NCBI GenBank assembly: GCA_947039505.1
Contig: CAMQYZ010000003.1
Location: 111,323-172,645 of the forward strand
DNA from: an uncultured Mycoplasma sp.
Lineage (GTDB): Bacteria > Bacillota_I > Bacilli_A > Mycoplasmatales > Metamycoplasmataceae
Direction: 5' to 3'
Length of the DNA stretch: 61,323 nucleotides
Made by a program: the position numbers and the translations under genes
Notes under the pieces: model-generated
The model's database searches: none
Seen by the model: the letters and a program-made list of their open reading frames with translations, nothing else
Told to the model about the DNA's origin: nothing
Shown: one piece after another, positions 22,218 to 32,218 of the stretch
How the letters are laid out: each line of letters opens with the position of its first letter
How positions within the stretch are numbered: position 1 is the first letter of the stretch

Positions 22218-23249
22218 ATGATTAAAACAAATAAACTTTTACTAGGATTAGGTTTGTCAACTGTAGTTGCTTTACCTCTTGTAATAGCATCTTGCAAATC
22301 TAATGAAACACCAATTTTAGACAATGAATTAACGACAGAAGTTGCTAATAGTTTTTTTTATGGTGGTAAATGAGATGGTAAAACTTCTTTAGTTGCACAA
22401 GATTTTGAAGAATTTAAAACTATTGATGATTCTGCTTTAAGAGGTAAGGGTTTGGTTAGTGTTAGTTTACATCATTCAATAACTAGCATTGGAGAAAATG
22501 CTTTTGACAACAATTTATTAACATCATTGAATATTCCTAATAGTGTTATTGAAATTGGTGATGACGCATTTGTGAATAATCAACTAACAATAGATTCATC
22601 AATTACATTACCTGCACAATTTGATACTCCTAAAGAACGAAGAAGAATTGGTTTACCTTTTGAAATCATTAACTTAGAATTAACTCCTAAAACAAGTATT
22701 GAGACAATTGTTGAAAGTGAAGTTGCACATCTTAATGAAATTGGTCAAGATGTTGATGATCGTTCATTAGCATTAATTAAAAAACTTTTTGAAATTCAAG
22801 GGACAACAATTGAAAAAAATTTAATGGATGGTTTACAAATCAAAATATTGTCAAATGGTGTAAATAAAACAATTTTATTAAGTGCCAAAAATGATTTTAA
22901 AATTAATGGTGATTTAACTGAAATTAATTCAATGAGTTTTATTGCATTAATTAACTTAGAATTGAGCCGAAAAACCAATATTGGATTAATTATGGAAAGT
23001 GAAGTGATACACCTTAATGAAAATTATCAGGATGTTGATGATCGTTCATTAGCATTAATTAAAAAACTTTTTGGAATTCAAGGGACAACAACTGAGCAAA
23101 ATTTAATGGATGGTTTGAAAATCAAAATGTTGTCAAATGGTGTAAATAAAATAGTTTATATAGAAGTTAAGGAAGGGTTTATAATTAATGGTGATTTAAA
23201 TAATGAAGATTCAGAAGCGTTTATTATTAAGATTCCACCCAATCATTAA
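22218..23249 (+). CDS. BspA-like lipoprotein 5, truncated by frameshift
   Basis: A 343-residue lipoprotein with lipobox VIASC, the module FFYGGKWDGKTSLVAQDFEEF, LRR repeats (SITSIGENAF, SLNIPNSVIEIGDDAF), and two spacer modules (NLELTPKTSIETIVESEVAHL and NLELSRKTNIGLIMESEV). The frame ends at PPNH with TAA. One base earlier in register, the DNA continues as SLTKEIASGFFDGGKWKNKTSFVAQNF, the expected start of a further LRR module. The gene is therefore a 3'-truncated version of a longer ancestor. The leader matches the others, but the -10 region is weaker (TAGAAT). Confidence 0.8.
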
Positions 23250-23560
23250 CAAAAGAAATTGCTAGTGGTTTTTTTGATGGTGGTAAATGAAAGAACAAAA
23301 CTTCTTTTGTTGCTCAAAATTTTGAAGAATTTAAAACTATTGATAATTCTGCTTTAAGCGGAAGAAGTTTGATTAGTGTTAACTTGCCTAATTCAATAAT
23401 TAAAAATGAAAAAATGCTTTTACCAACAACAAATTAACATCATTGAATATTCCTAATAGCGTTATTGAAATAGATGCTAAGTCAAATCCTGAAATAATTT
23501 TCGAAAATGAAACGACACATCAAGTCAATGATTATCAAAGTATTCACAATCATTAATCAA
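23250..23560 (+). pseudogene. Decayed 3' part of lipoprotein 5
   Basis: Out of frame with the gene before it, this stretch still spells LTKEIASGFFDGGKWKN, SFVAQNFEEFKTIDNSALSG and NLPNSIIKN, then loses frame again before a recognisable SLNIPNSVIEI and a spacer-like KSNPEIIFENE. It ends near NHNH. The rest of the gap to 23669 has no gene. Confidence 0.75.
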
Positions 23561-23669
23561 AAAGTTTTTTTTAATATTTTTTTCTATTTGTCAAAACACT
23601 TTTCAACAGTGTTCCTATTTATCAATATTTTTAATCGTATATATTTATAACCAAGTTGAAAAATGCAAA

Positions 23670-25349
23670 TTAAGCTGCAATTGTCAAAAGAGAGTTATCT
23701 AGTTGATGTACTATTTGGTTTCTATATGGTTTATCCACATGTAGTGGCTTGATTTCTTTTCTACCATATCAAAAATCATCATAAAAAATATTTGATTTAA
23801 TACCTTCTTTGCTACCACCATGTTCTTTAACATAATCAAGGTATCTTTTCTCTTCACTTAAACATTTAATTAATTCCTGAATATAGGCTAGGATTTTAGC
23901 AAAAGAGATTCCATATCTTTTAGATCGAGTTTCATTTGCAATTCTTTGACTTAAAAGTTCCAATAATTGTATTGAATCAATATTACTTTCAATATCAATC
24001 AAGAATTTTTCCTTGATTTTTTCAAAAGGAATATCATCACTATAATGGAGGATTTCATTTGCTGAAAGCTCTCATGATTGACTATTTTTATTTGTCCTAA
24101 AAAACATTAAATTATCACCAGTTAATGAACCTGCTTTGGCAATATATCTCCCAAATATTTTGACAAAAATATTTAGTGAATTATCAGCCTCATCTGTTGA
24201 TTCTCATATTTGACTACATAAACTTTGAAATGTTAAAATTAAGGGAGTTTCTTTAATTTCTGGTTTGTTTGTTGTTTGATTCATTAGAACTTTGTTTTCA
24301 CTAATAGGAAATTTGGCATGTTGGGCAGTACTTTGAATAATTTCCACAGTTTTAATGTCATGGGTTAAGATTTCAAATTCTTTCGATGAATTCATAATAG
24401 AAATGATCGCCTTTTCTTGATTAATGACATCAAGCTTTTCAAAAAAATCATCCAAGATAATTTTTTTATCAGTACTTTCTAGTGATTTGACAAGAATCTC
24501 TAATACTTTGGCTGTTTTTTGACCTTCTGAATAATTTGACTTCCCAAGATCAATTTCGATCGCATAATTATCATCTAGTAATTTATACTCTTTATCAGCT
24601 ACAAATTTAATTGCATTAATTTTCAGATTTTCTATTTGTTGTTCTAATTTTTTGATTTGAACATATTCTTCCGATTTAATCATCTTGCTTTTAATTTCAT
24701 CAATTAAATTAAGCGCTAAAACAGGAATTTCTTCAACGTTAGCAAACAATCTTTTTAAATCTTTGATTTCAATATTGGCAAAATGTTTTTCATCAATTCC
24801 TTTGGCTTGTAATTTTTCTTGAATAGCTTTTAATATCAAAACTATTTGGTTATTGAAATCTTGAGCAATTTTACTGTCATATTGATCGTTAATTTCATAT
24901 TTTCACAAAGAAGATAAAATCATAATTAGTTCCTGATCTTCTTGAGCTAGTTCAATCAACATATCTTGATGTTGAGAAACAAAATTATGCAAATCAATTA
25001 ATTCAGGAATTGATAAGTCATCATCATACTTTTTACTTTCAACTAAAACATATTGATCTCATTCTTCTTTTTTAGTAAAATTAATGCTTTTCAAAAAAGT
25101 ATTAAAATTATTAAATTTAAAACCTTTAATACTTGATAGTGATGTTTTGGCACTTGTTAGTTTTTTAACTAAGATATTAATTTCTTTTCTTGGTTCCTGA
25201 CTTATATATTCTAATTCAGAAATTTTATGTGTTTGATCATTATATCAATTTGAGATATAAGAATTCAAAACTATTGAATCAACATCTTGATCTTCGGAAT
25301 ATAAAGATTTCCCACCTCCATTGTTACCGTATATTAATTTTATTGACAT
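23670..25349 (-). CDS. ABC/RecF-like ATPase with C-terminal HEPN-type motif
   Basis: A 559-residue protein. Walker A is GNNGGGKS near residue 9, an ABC-signature-like SEGQKTAK lies in the middle, and Walker B is KKIILDDFFEKLD. A central coiled coil sits between them, as in SMC/RloC/PrrC-type ATPases. The last 20 residues contain YRNQIVHQLD, which fits the HEPN ribonuclease motif RNxxxH (R543, N544, H548). ATPase-HEPN combinations such as PrrC and RloC cut tRNA anticodons when phage disturbs the cell; that role is inferred. Start ATG follows AAGGAGCTGACAATT, a strong Shine-Dalgarno sequence. A decayed copy of its 5' end lies at 27690-27835. Confidence 0.72.
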
Positions 25350-25733
25350 AATTGTCAGCTCCTTCTTTTTTATTTAATAAATTATCATCTTGCATATTAA
25401 GTAAAAATTACATTACCAATAATTTAAATTTGTTGTATGTATTTAGTTTGTATTTGGTGTTTTTGAATCAAACTTTCCTAAAAATATCAATGAAAATTAG
25501 ACTATATATATTGTACTATAAAAAAATGAAGTAAAAAAGTTAATATCAAATAATAATGATTTTATTGTTAAAAAATATATTGTTAAAAAAATATGGTTTG
25601 CTTGAAGTGTTATATAATTTTATTATTACTTTAAAAGAACAATGGTGTTGTAATTACTTAAGTCTTGGTAAATATTACAAGAAGAAATATTTCTATATTG
25701 TAAATAAAAAATGAAATATGAAAGAAATGAAAT
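25350..25733. other. Intergenic region between divergent genes, with short repeats
   Basis: No gene seen. It contains a tandem direct repeat of ATTGTTAAAAAATAT (25564-25594) and a segment (25490-25550) that resembles 44600-44665, around CTATATA..GTACTATAAAAA. It separates the ATPase-HEPN gene from the DUF2130 gene and must hold both promoters. Confidence 0.45.
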
Positions 25734-27374
25734 ATGAATGAAATTAAATGCCCAAATTGCCAACAAGTAATTACTGTTAACGAAACTTTTTACTCATCAA
25801 TACTTGAACAAGTTCGTAGTCATGAATTTGAAAAAGATGTTGAAAATCATACAAAATTAATTGAAAAAGAAAAAATAAATGAATTAGAATTATCAAAAGC
25901 TAATGCAGAAGCACAATTACAACAATCGCTTTCAGAATCAAAACAACAAATTGCGAAATTGGAATCTCAAATTAATGAAGCTGAAAACTTAAAATTACTT
26001 GCTATTCAAAATAAAGAAGCAGAAAGTAAAGAATTAATTACAAAATTACAAGAAGAAATTAAGAATAATGAAAAGAATCAGAAGTTAGAAAAAGAAGGTG
26101 CACTAAATATTGCTAAAGCTAATGCAGAAGCACAATTACAACAATCGCTTTCAGAATCAAAACAACAAATTGCGAAATTGGAATCCCAAATTAAGGAAGC
26201 AGAAAATTTAAAATTACTTGCTATTCAAAATAAAGAATCAGAAAGTAAAGAATTAATTACAAAACTACAAGAACAACTTAAAAATAATGAAAAAAATCAA
26301 CAATTAGATAAAGATGCTGCATTGAATCTTGCTAAAGCTAATGCAGAAACACAGTTACAACAATCACTTTCAGAATCAAAACAAAAAATTGCAAAATTGG
26401 AATCTCAAGTTAACGAAGCTGAAAATTTAAAATTACTTGCTATTCAAAATAAAGAAGCAGAAAGTAAGGATATTATTTATCAAAAAGAATCTGAAATTAA
26501 TAATTTAAAAGCGGAAATTGAGAGCTCAATTACTAATAAAAAACTTGAAATTACTTTAATAGAAGATGGTCATAAAAATGAACTTAAAATGAAAGAACAA
26601 CAAATTGATTTTTATAAAGACCACAAAGCAAAACTATCTACCAAAATGATGGGAGAAACATTAGAATTGCATTGTGAATATGAATTTAATCGTTTAAGAC
26701 CAACTGGATTTCAAAGTGCAAAATTCTTTAAAGATAATGATTCAACAAATGGTAGTAAGGGCGACTATATTTTCAAAGATTATAGTGATAACACAGAATT
26801 CATTTCAATTATGTTTGAAATGAAAAATGAAATGGAAACTACTGCTACCAAAAAGAAAAATGAAGATTTTCTAAAAGAATTAGATAAAGATCGAAACGAA
26901 AAAAATTGTGAATATGCTATTTTAGTTTCTTTACTAGAAAGTGATAACGAATTATATAACACAGGAATAGTGGATGTATCTCATATCTATAAAAAAATGT
27001 ATGTAATTAGACCACAGTTCTTCATCCCAATAATAACTTTACTTAGAAATGGCGCTTTGAATTCAATTAAATTTAAAGAAGAATTAGCGTTGATTAAAGA
27101 ACAAAATATTGATATCACTAATTTTGAAGATGACATCAAAGATTTTCAAGGTAATTTTAGTCGTAATTATGATCTAGCAAGTAGAAAATTCGGTGATGCA
27201 ATCAAAGAAATAGACAAAACAATTGTTAGCCTTAACAAAACAAAAGATGCTTTAATGTCATCTGAAAATAATCTAAGATTAGCAAATAATAAAGCTCAAG
27301 ATTTAAGTATTAAAAAATTAACAAAAAATAATGATACTATGTCTCAAAAATTCAAAGAATTAGAAAGCAAATAA
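25734..27374 (+). CDS. DUF2130 coiled-coil protein with nuclease-like core
   Basis: A 546-residue DUF2130 protein with no in-frame TGA. It has an N-terminal zinc ribbon CPNCQQ, then about 210 residues of coiled coil, then the DUF2130 core: GETLELHCEYEFNRLRPTGF, GDYIFKDY, FEMKNEMETTATKK, and DVSHIYKKMYVIRPQFF. The D...E.K pattern (GDYIF, FEMKNE) is reminiscent of PD-(D/E)xK nucleases, though activity is unproven. The coiled coil is built from a 73-residue unit repeated almost three times. Members of this family are common in strain-variable regions. The start ATG at 25734 was chosen because CPNC follows directly; the leader itself is a small ATG-rich repeat. Confidence 0.82.
   Translation: MNEIKCPNCQQVITVNETFYSSILEQVRSHEFEKDVENHTKLIEKEKINELELSKANAEAQLQQSLSESKQQIAKLESQINEAENLKLLAIQNKEAESKELITKLQEEIKNNEKNQKLEKEGALNIAKANAEAQLQQSLSESKQQIAKLESQIKEAENLKLLAIQNKESESKELITKLQEQLKNNEKNQQLDKDAALNLAKANAETQLQQSLSESKQKIAKLESQVNEAENLKLLAIQNKEAESKDIIYQKESEINNLKAEIESSITNKKLEITLIEDGHKNELKMKEQQIDFYKDHKAKLSTKMMGETLELHCEYEFNRLRPTGFQSAKFFKDNDSTNGSKGDYIFKDYSDNTEFISIMFEMKNEMETTATKKKNEDFLKELDKDRNEKNCEYAILVSLLESDNELYNTGIVDVSHIYKKMYVIRPQFFIPIITLLRNGALNSIKFKEELALIKEQNIDITNFEDDIKDFQGNFSRNYDLASRKFGDAIKEIDKTIVSLNKTKDALMSSENNLRLANNKAQDLSIKKLTKNNDTMSQKFKELESK
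25899..26470 (+). repeat. 219-bp tandem repeat in coiled coil
   Basis: Units start at GCTAATGCAG at 25899, 26118 and 26337, an exact 219-base (73-codon) period; the third is partial. The encoded unit runs ANAEAQLQQSLSESKQ through to LAIQNKEAESK. Copies differ by a few substitutions, so this is older than the 666-bp lipoprotein repeat. Confidence 0.85.
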
Positions 27375-27517
27375 ATTTAACATAGGATTATTATATCCAT
27401 TATATATAACACAAATTAAAAGTACTTTTTAAATAGTTGTATACTTAATAATTAAAACTTTATCCAAAGATACATGAAATTATCATGATGTGGATAGTGA
27501 CAAGGAGAATTTAAATT

Positions 27518-27835
27518 ATGAAAAAATTATTATTAGGATTAGGAATAATACCTTTATTAATATTGCTGGCAGTAATAAATGAGAAGAGAAAATATGCCTA
27601 TATATAGCTCCAAATCTACAAATATCAATGATACAATGGTAGATAATTTTAAAAGGAATGCAAATTTCAGCTTAATTAATGCACTTTGTAATTAAGTTCT
27701 GAAATTTTTATGTGTTTGGTTGTTATATTAATTTAAAACTATCAAATTAACATATTGATCTTCGAAATTTTCCATCTACTTTGCTTTCATATATTAATTC
27801 TATAAACCTTTATATAAAATTTTCTTTTTTATTAA
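27518..27835. pseudogene. Remnants of a lipoprotein start and of the ATPase-HEPN 5' end
   Basis: A Shine-Dalgarno sequence and ATG (27518, plus strand) begin a short frame, MKKLLLGLGIIPLL, that resembles the lipoprotein signal peptides. It jumps to a piece like GGCAGTAATAAATGAGAAG, the FFATGGKWEG segment with frame lost. From about 27690 to 27835 the plus strand aligns, with gaps, with 25200-25372, the 5' end of the ATPase-HEPN gene and its leader (TTTTATGTGTTTG, ATATTGATCTTCG, TATATTAATTCTAT). Both are debris of copies that existed here. The rest of the 27375-27902 gap is empty. Confidence 0.6.
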
Positions 27836-27902
27836 TTGAAGACATAATTTTATTATTTAAAAAGTCAATATACTTTATACAAAAAATAATTATTAAAATA
27901 AA

Positions 27903-29603
27903 CTATTTCAATAATAAATTAGTAAATTTATCCACAAAATCTGCATCTGTGTAACTAATATCTTTTTCACTTTCAATTACTTTAACAAATTCTTTTCAAA
28001 GTTTTTTGTTTTCTTTTTTAATTTCTAATCAATTATTTTTAACGTTTTCAAAATTATCTTTTGTTTCTTTTATTGATGAAATGGTTGTTAAAATTTCAGA
28101 CCTGTCCTTTTGATAATCATCAATTGACTCTTTTTTCTTTTTTAATTCATCATTTCTTATAGAAAAATTATTTTCTGCTTCTAATTTTTGTTGTTTATCT
28201 ATTTTGAGAGTTCTTTCCAATAAAGCTAATTTGTCAGAATTTATCATATCAGTATCAGATTGACTTTTTTGTGATTCATCCTTGTATTTCTTATCACTTT
28301 TATTTATTTTCTTTTCTAAAGTTTTTATTTTTTTAGTCAAGGAATTTACGCTTTCATTCAACAAAGCAATATCTTGATTAACTAATTCAATATTTTCATC
28401 AATTACTTTTATTTCTTCCTCTAAATTAATACAAATACCTTCTCAAGAGATAGATCAACTATAAAGTACATTAGCATGCCAACTGAAGATATAGTTTATT
28501 TTTTTTACATAATATTCATCACCATACTTTAGGGTAATTATCAATTTTTCATCCAGTTCCATTATTATTTTTTTAATTTCATCAAAATATTTTCCCATTT
28601 TATTCAAAACATCTATAAAATTATTTAAATCATTTTCTATATATTTTTCAACAACATCTCTTGAACCTCATATTTTATTTGTAAAAGTAGAAAGCATTAG
28701 ATACTCATCTTCTTTACTCTTTTTTAATAAATTATTAGCTTTTAATCTTTTTTCAATTTCTCTAATAGACAATTTTGTATTATCAATTTCATAATTTAAA
28801 AAATTATTAAGATATTCTGAAATTTCAACAGAAAAACCCATATTTATTAGTAACCCTAAATAGTCTTGACTAAATTTAATATATTTAATATCAATGTATT
28901 TTTCAAAAAAAGATTCTTGAGAATGTTCGGAAATAGATTTATTTAGCATTTTTTGATGCATAGGTAAAACAAATAAAAAATGATCTCTTTCAGATAATCT
29001 TCAAATACTCTTCAAAACTTCCCACGCATCTTTTCCTAATCTTTCAATATTGTCTATAAAAACTATTGTTCTTTCAAAATTAGTAAAACATTTAGATAAT
29101 TCATCATAATCAATAAACATTTTATTATTTTTCTTATCTATATATTCATCAATCACAAAAGCCATTCGAGGTTCAATGCTTTTCATAGCTAAGACAAAAG
29201 CATTTATTAAATCAGTTGGGATGTTTTTAGAAGTTGAGTATTTTCAGCCATCCAAAAATATAATTTTTTTGAAGAATCTAATATCTTTATTTTTATTAAA
29301 ATACTTAATAATTCTTTCTACAAAATAAGTTTTACCAGTTCCTCAAGGGGCATCTATAATAGTTATAGGAGATTGTTTGGTAATATTTTCAGATTCAAAA
29401 TATATTTCTTCTTTATTTATTTCTTCTTTTTTTCACTCTTCACACTTTGATTCTCTAGAAGATTCAAATTTTATAACCTCTTCTTTCATTATTTCAAAAA
29501 ACTTAGAGCAAGCTAAATCAAAATCATCGTCATTTCCATTGGTGATTTTGATTTCTTCAAACAAACCTTTTTTTATAATTATATTTCTTTTTTCTAGTTC
29601 CAT
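27903..29603 (-). CDS. KAP-family P-loop NTPase with C-terminal coiled coil
   Basis: A 566-residue KAP-type NTPase. Walker A is IDAPWGTGKT (about residues 83-92), the KAP-typical FLDGWKY follows, and Walker B is RTIVFIDNIER (179-188). The C-terminal 170 residues are a lysine/glutamate-rich coiled coil (KKIKTLEKKINKSDKKY). Unlike many KAP proteins I see no membrane segments between the Walker motifs. It begins 3 bases after the stop of the TIR-domain gene and is its operon partner. KAP NTPases act as oligomerising switches in several defence and signalling systems, so it probably controls or senses for the TIR effector. No TAA or TAG interrupts; four or more TGA are Trp. Confidence 0.78.
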
Positions 29604-29606
29604 ATT

Positions 29607-30284
29607 TTAACTTTCCAATCAAACAATATACTCAATCAAAAACTCTTTTCTTGAATTATTAATTTCATATTTTTGCTTTCAACTTAAATTTTTTAAGTGT
29701 TCTATTTTTTCAAGTTTTATTTTTGAAATAATTTTTAATTCATTAGTTAAAAAATTAATAGTTGCATTGTAAATTTTACTAGAATTTCACTCGACTTCCT
29801 CTTTATCTTGAATTTTTTTTAAAATTTCTAAAATTATGCTTTTTTCTTCAATATTTTTATTCAAACTTTTAAAAATTAAATCATTTGTAGAAAATGATGC
29901 AATCAACTTATCTACAACAATTGCAATTCCATCATTTAAATCTATATATAAATAATCGCTAGGTATACAAGAGTGGGTATCAACACTGTTTGTTTTCACT
30001 TCTATTATTTTGATTCTTTGTTTTTTTAGAGCCTTTATTGCGATATGCAATTCTTTTCAACAAGTAGCTGAATCTAAGTATGATTTAGAATTAAAGAAAA
30101 TAAAAAAACTACTATCATTAATTCTATTTGTGATATCAACTCAATAGCTTTCGCCATATTTTAAAGTTTCAACATCTAAAAAAACCTTATTTTTATAATT
30201 AATATTTTCATTTAATAAATCATATATTTGTTTAACTAAATCTTTTTCGTGTTTTTCTTTGTGGCAATAACTTAAAAATATCAT
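29607..30284 (-). CDS. TIR-domain protein, probable NADase effector
   Basis: A 225-residue protein whose first 115 residues form a TIR domain: MIFLSYCHKEKHEKDL, KVFLDVETLKYGESYWVDI, IFFNSKSYLDS, and CWKEL with the catalytic Glu at residue 78. Bacterial TIR domains of this type cleave NAD+ or make cyclic ADP-ribose signals when phage is sensed, causing cell death or dormancy. The C-terminal half is mostly helical with no known motif. It is the first gene of a two-gene operon with the KAP NTPase (3-base gap), and is divergent from an EVE-HNH gene. TGA-coded Trp residues occur within the TIR core. Confidence 0.82.
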
Positions 30285-30390
30285 GTAGTCATTATATTAT
30301 AATTGTTAAAACAGGAGCAATAATAGATAAATTATTTAAAATAAATATTTTTTTATCGTTAAAAAAATTAATGTAAAATTTATTAATAAC

Positions 30391-31257
30391 ATGTTAAATT
30401 ATTTTATTTTCACCACCAATGCTAAAACATATAACTTAGATCAATCTATAAACAAAAATAACTTTGTTTATTGACATAAAAGAATCATAAAAATAAAGAC
30501 AGGAGATATTGTTTTTATTTATTCTGCAATACCAAACAAAAGAATACTTTATAAAGCAACAGTTTCGGAAGTCGTTCCTAATTATGACTATGTTTTTGAT
30601 AGAGAATTTTATAACAAACAGGGACCTAACCCAAACTACAAGGGAAAAGAATTTGTGAAATTAACAAATTTTATGAAATGCAATGATGTTAATCTATCAT
30701 ATGATAAATTAAAAAGTTTTGGATTAAAGGGTATAGAAGGACAACAAGAGATAAATAATAAACCGGAATTGTTGAAATATATTAAAAGTTCAATATCAAA
30801 ACAAGAGTTATTTGAAGCTCTTGAATATGACAAAAATCTTAACTCAACAGAAAAAGAAATATTATCAAAATATAGAATTGGTCAAGGAAAATACAGAGAT
30901 GAATTATTCGAGTTATATAAGGGTTCTTGTGTTATCTCTAAAGTAAAAGTTGAAGAAATTTTAATAGCCAGTCACATACTTCCTTGAAGTGAATCTAATA
31001 ATTATCAAAAAACCGATAAATATAATGGTTTATTGTTGGCGGCAAGTATTGATAAATTATTTGATCAAAAACTTATTTCTTTTGATGATAATGGGTTTAT
31101 GGTAATTTCTCAATTTTTTAAAGATAATTATTCAAACTATGAAAAAATAATGTTAAATATTGGAATATATAAATCTTACATAAACCGTACAAAATCACTA
31201 GATTTACATCCAAAAACTAAAGAATATATGAAAATACATTTTCAATCATTAAAATAA
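30391..31257 (+). CDS. EVE-like domain fused to HNH nuclease
   Basis: A 288-residue protein. The N-terminus (MLNYFIFTTNAKTYNL, YWHKRIIKIKTGDIVFIYSA, PNKRILYKATVSEVV) fits the EVE/YTH-like PUA fold that reads modified bases. The C-terminal half has an HNH_2 arrangement: CVISKVKVEEILIASHILPWS, then KYNGLLLAASIDKLFDQKLISFDDNG. EVE-HNH fusions are predicted modification-dependent (type IV) restriction enzymes that flip out a modified cytosine and cut nearby. Divergent from the TIR gene by 106 bases. Two TGA codons, one in YWH and one in LPWS, are Trp. Domain calls are by pattern only. Confidence 0.75.
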
Positions 31258-31516
31258 TGTTTAAAGTTAGATACTTTTGTAAAAATTAATTATTTAAAGT
31301 ACAAAAAACTAAATTTACTAAAAAATCAATAATTTTATCATTAAAGAAAAAAATAAAGTTTTTTTGTTTTTTTTATTGTAAAATAATTGTGTAAGAAAAA
31401 TTGCAGAAAGTAAATAAGTTCAGTTTATTTTATATAAACATTGTTTGGTGATAACAAGAACATAGGAATTTACAAGTAACCAATAATATTTAGCTTGCAA
31501 TGAACTCTCTTCACCT

Positions 31517-31556
31517 CCTTTCTTAAGAATTTAAATTTTTGCTTTTTTAAGAAAGG
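31517..31556 (+). promoter_or_regulatory. Hairpin that sequesters a ribosome-binding site
   Basis: CCTTTCTTAA (31517-31526) pairs perfectly over 10 bp with TTAAGAAAGG (31547-31556), loop 20 bases. The right arm is the Shine-Dalgarno sequence (GAAAGGG) of the ORF at 31563, 6 bases before its ATG. The left arm lies in TCACCTCCTTTCT, the classic 3' end of 16S rRNA, so this leader carries an anti-Shine-Dalgarno sequence that could mask the ribosome site. Confidence 0.6.
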
Positions 31557-31562
31557 GATCAT

Positions 31563-32169
31563 ATGAAAAAATATAAAATAACAGTAAATTCCTTATATTG
31601 ATTAAATGCAGATAAAATAACCAATTATTTTGGTAAAACCATAACTAAAAAAAAGACCTTTTTTATGTATCAGACTCCAACATATCAATAAGGAAAAATA
31701 TTATTATTTTGTATCAGGAACTAGTGTTGAGATAAAAGATAGACAGTTTAAAAATTTTAACAAATTCTTTGTAAAAATTAACAAGGATATTGTAAACAAA
31801 TTAGAAAAAAACACCTACTTTCAAACAAATGTAATTTATGTTATTAAAGAAAATGATTTACCTATTTATGCACCAGGTTATATGGGTAAATTGACATCAA
31901 AAAATATAACAAATATTTCTAAAAATTACAATAAAGCTTGTGAATTAGAAATTTGTTTGTTTTCTTTTTATTCAAATAAATATAGTAAATGATTAATCGG
32001 TGCTTATCAAGCCAACTTTAAAGATATTGCATCCGCCAGTGATAAAAATAAAAAAGATTTCAAAAATATCATTAATCGAAATATATCTGAATCCAAAACA
32101 ATGATTAAACAAAAGTGAGATAAAGAAACTATTAACCGCATTTTTTCTTTCAACAATTTATTTAAATAG
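31563..32169 (+). pseudogene. Frameshifted ORF of unknown function behind a structured leader
   Basis: The first frame, MKKYKITVNSLYWLNADKIT, continues through an A8 run to KKKTFFMYQTPTYQ and a TAA at 31689. The +1 frame is open from just before and gives KYYYFVSGTSVEIKDRQF...INRIFSFNNLFK to the TAG at 32167. A one-base indel between 31645 and 31691, most likely in the A8 run, therefore splits a protein of about 200 residues. I do not recognise the family. The small basic protein, the gene-internal A run and the masking hairpin in the leader would suit a tightly controlled toxin, but that is inference. The rest of the 31258-31562 gap holds only this leader. Confidence 0.5.
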
Positions 32170-32218
32170 CAAGATAATCATCTTATTAAAGTTGACTTTG
32201 ATGTATTTAAAACAAAGT

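Noticed and set aside
31390-31560. Possible type III toxin-antitoxin RNA with the ORF at 31563 as toxin
   Set aside because: I see no tandem RNA repeats, which type III antitoxins need, and the ORF does not match ToxN. Kept only as a structured leader.
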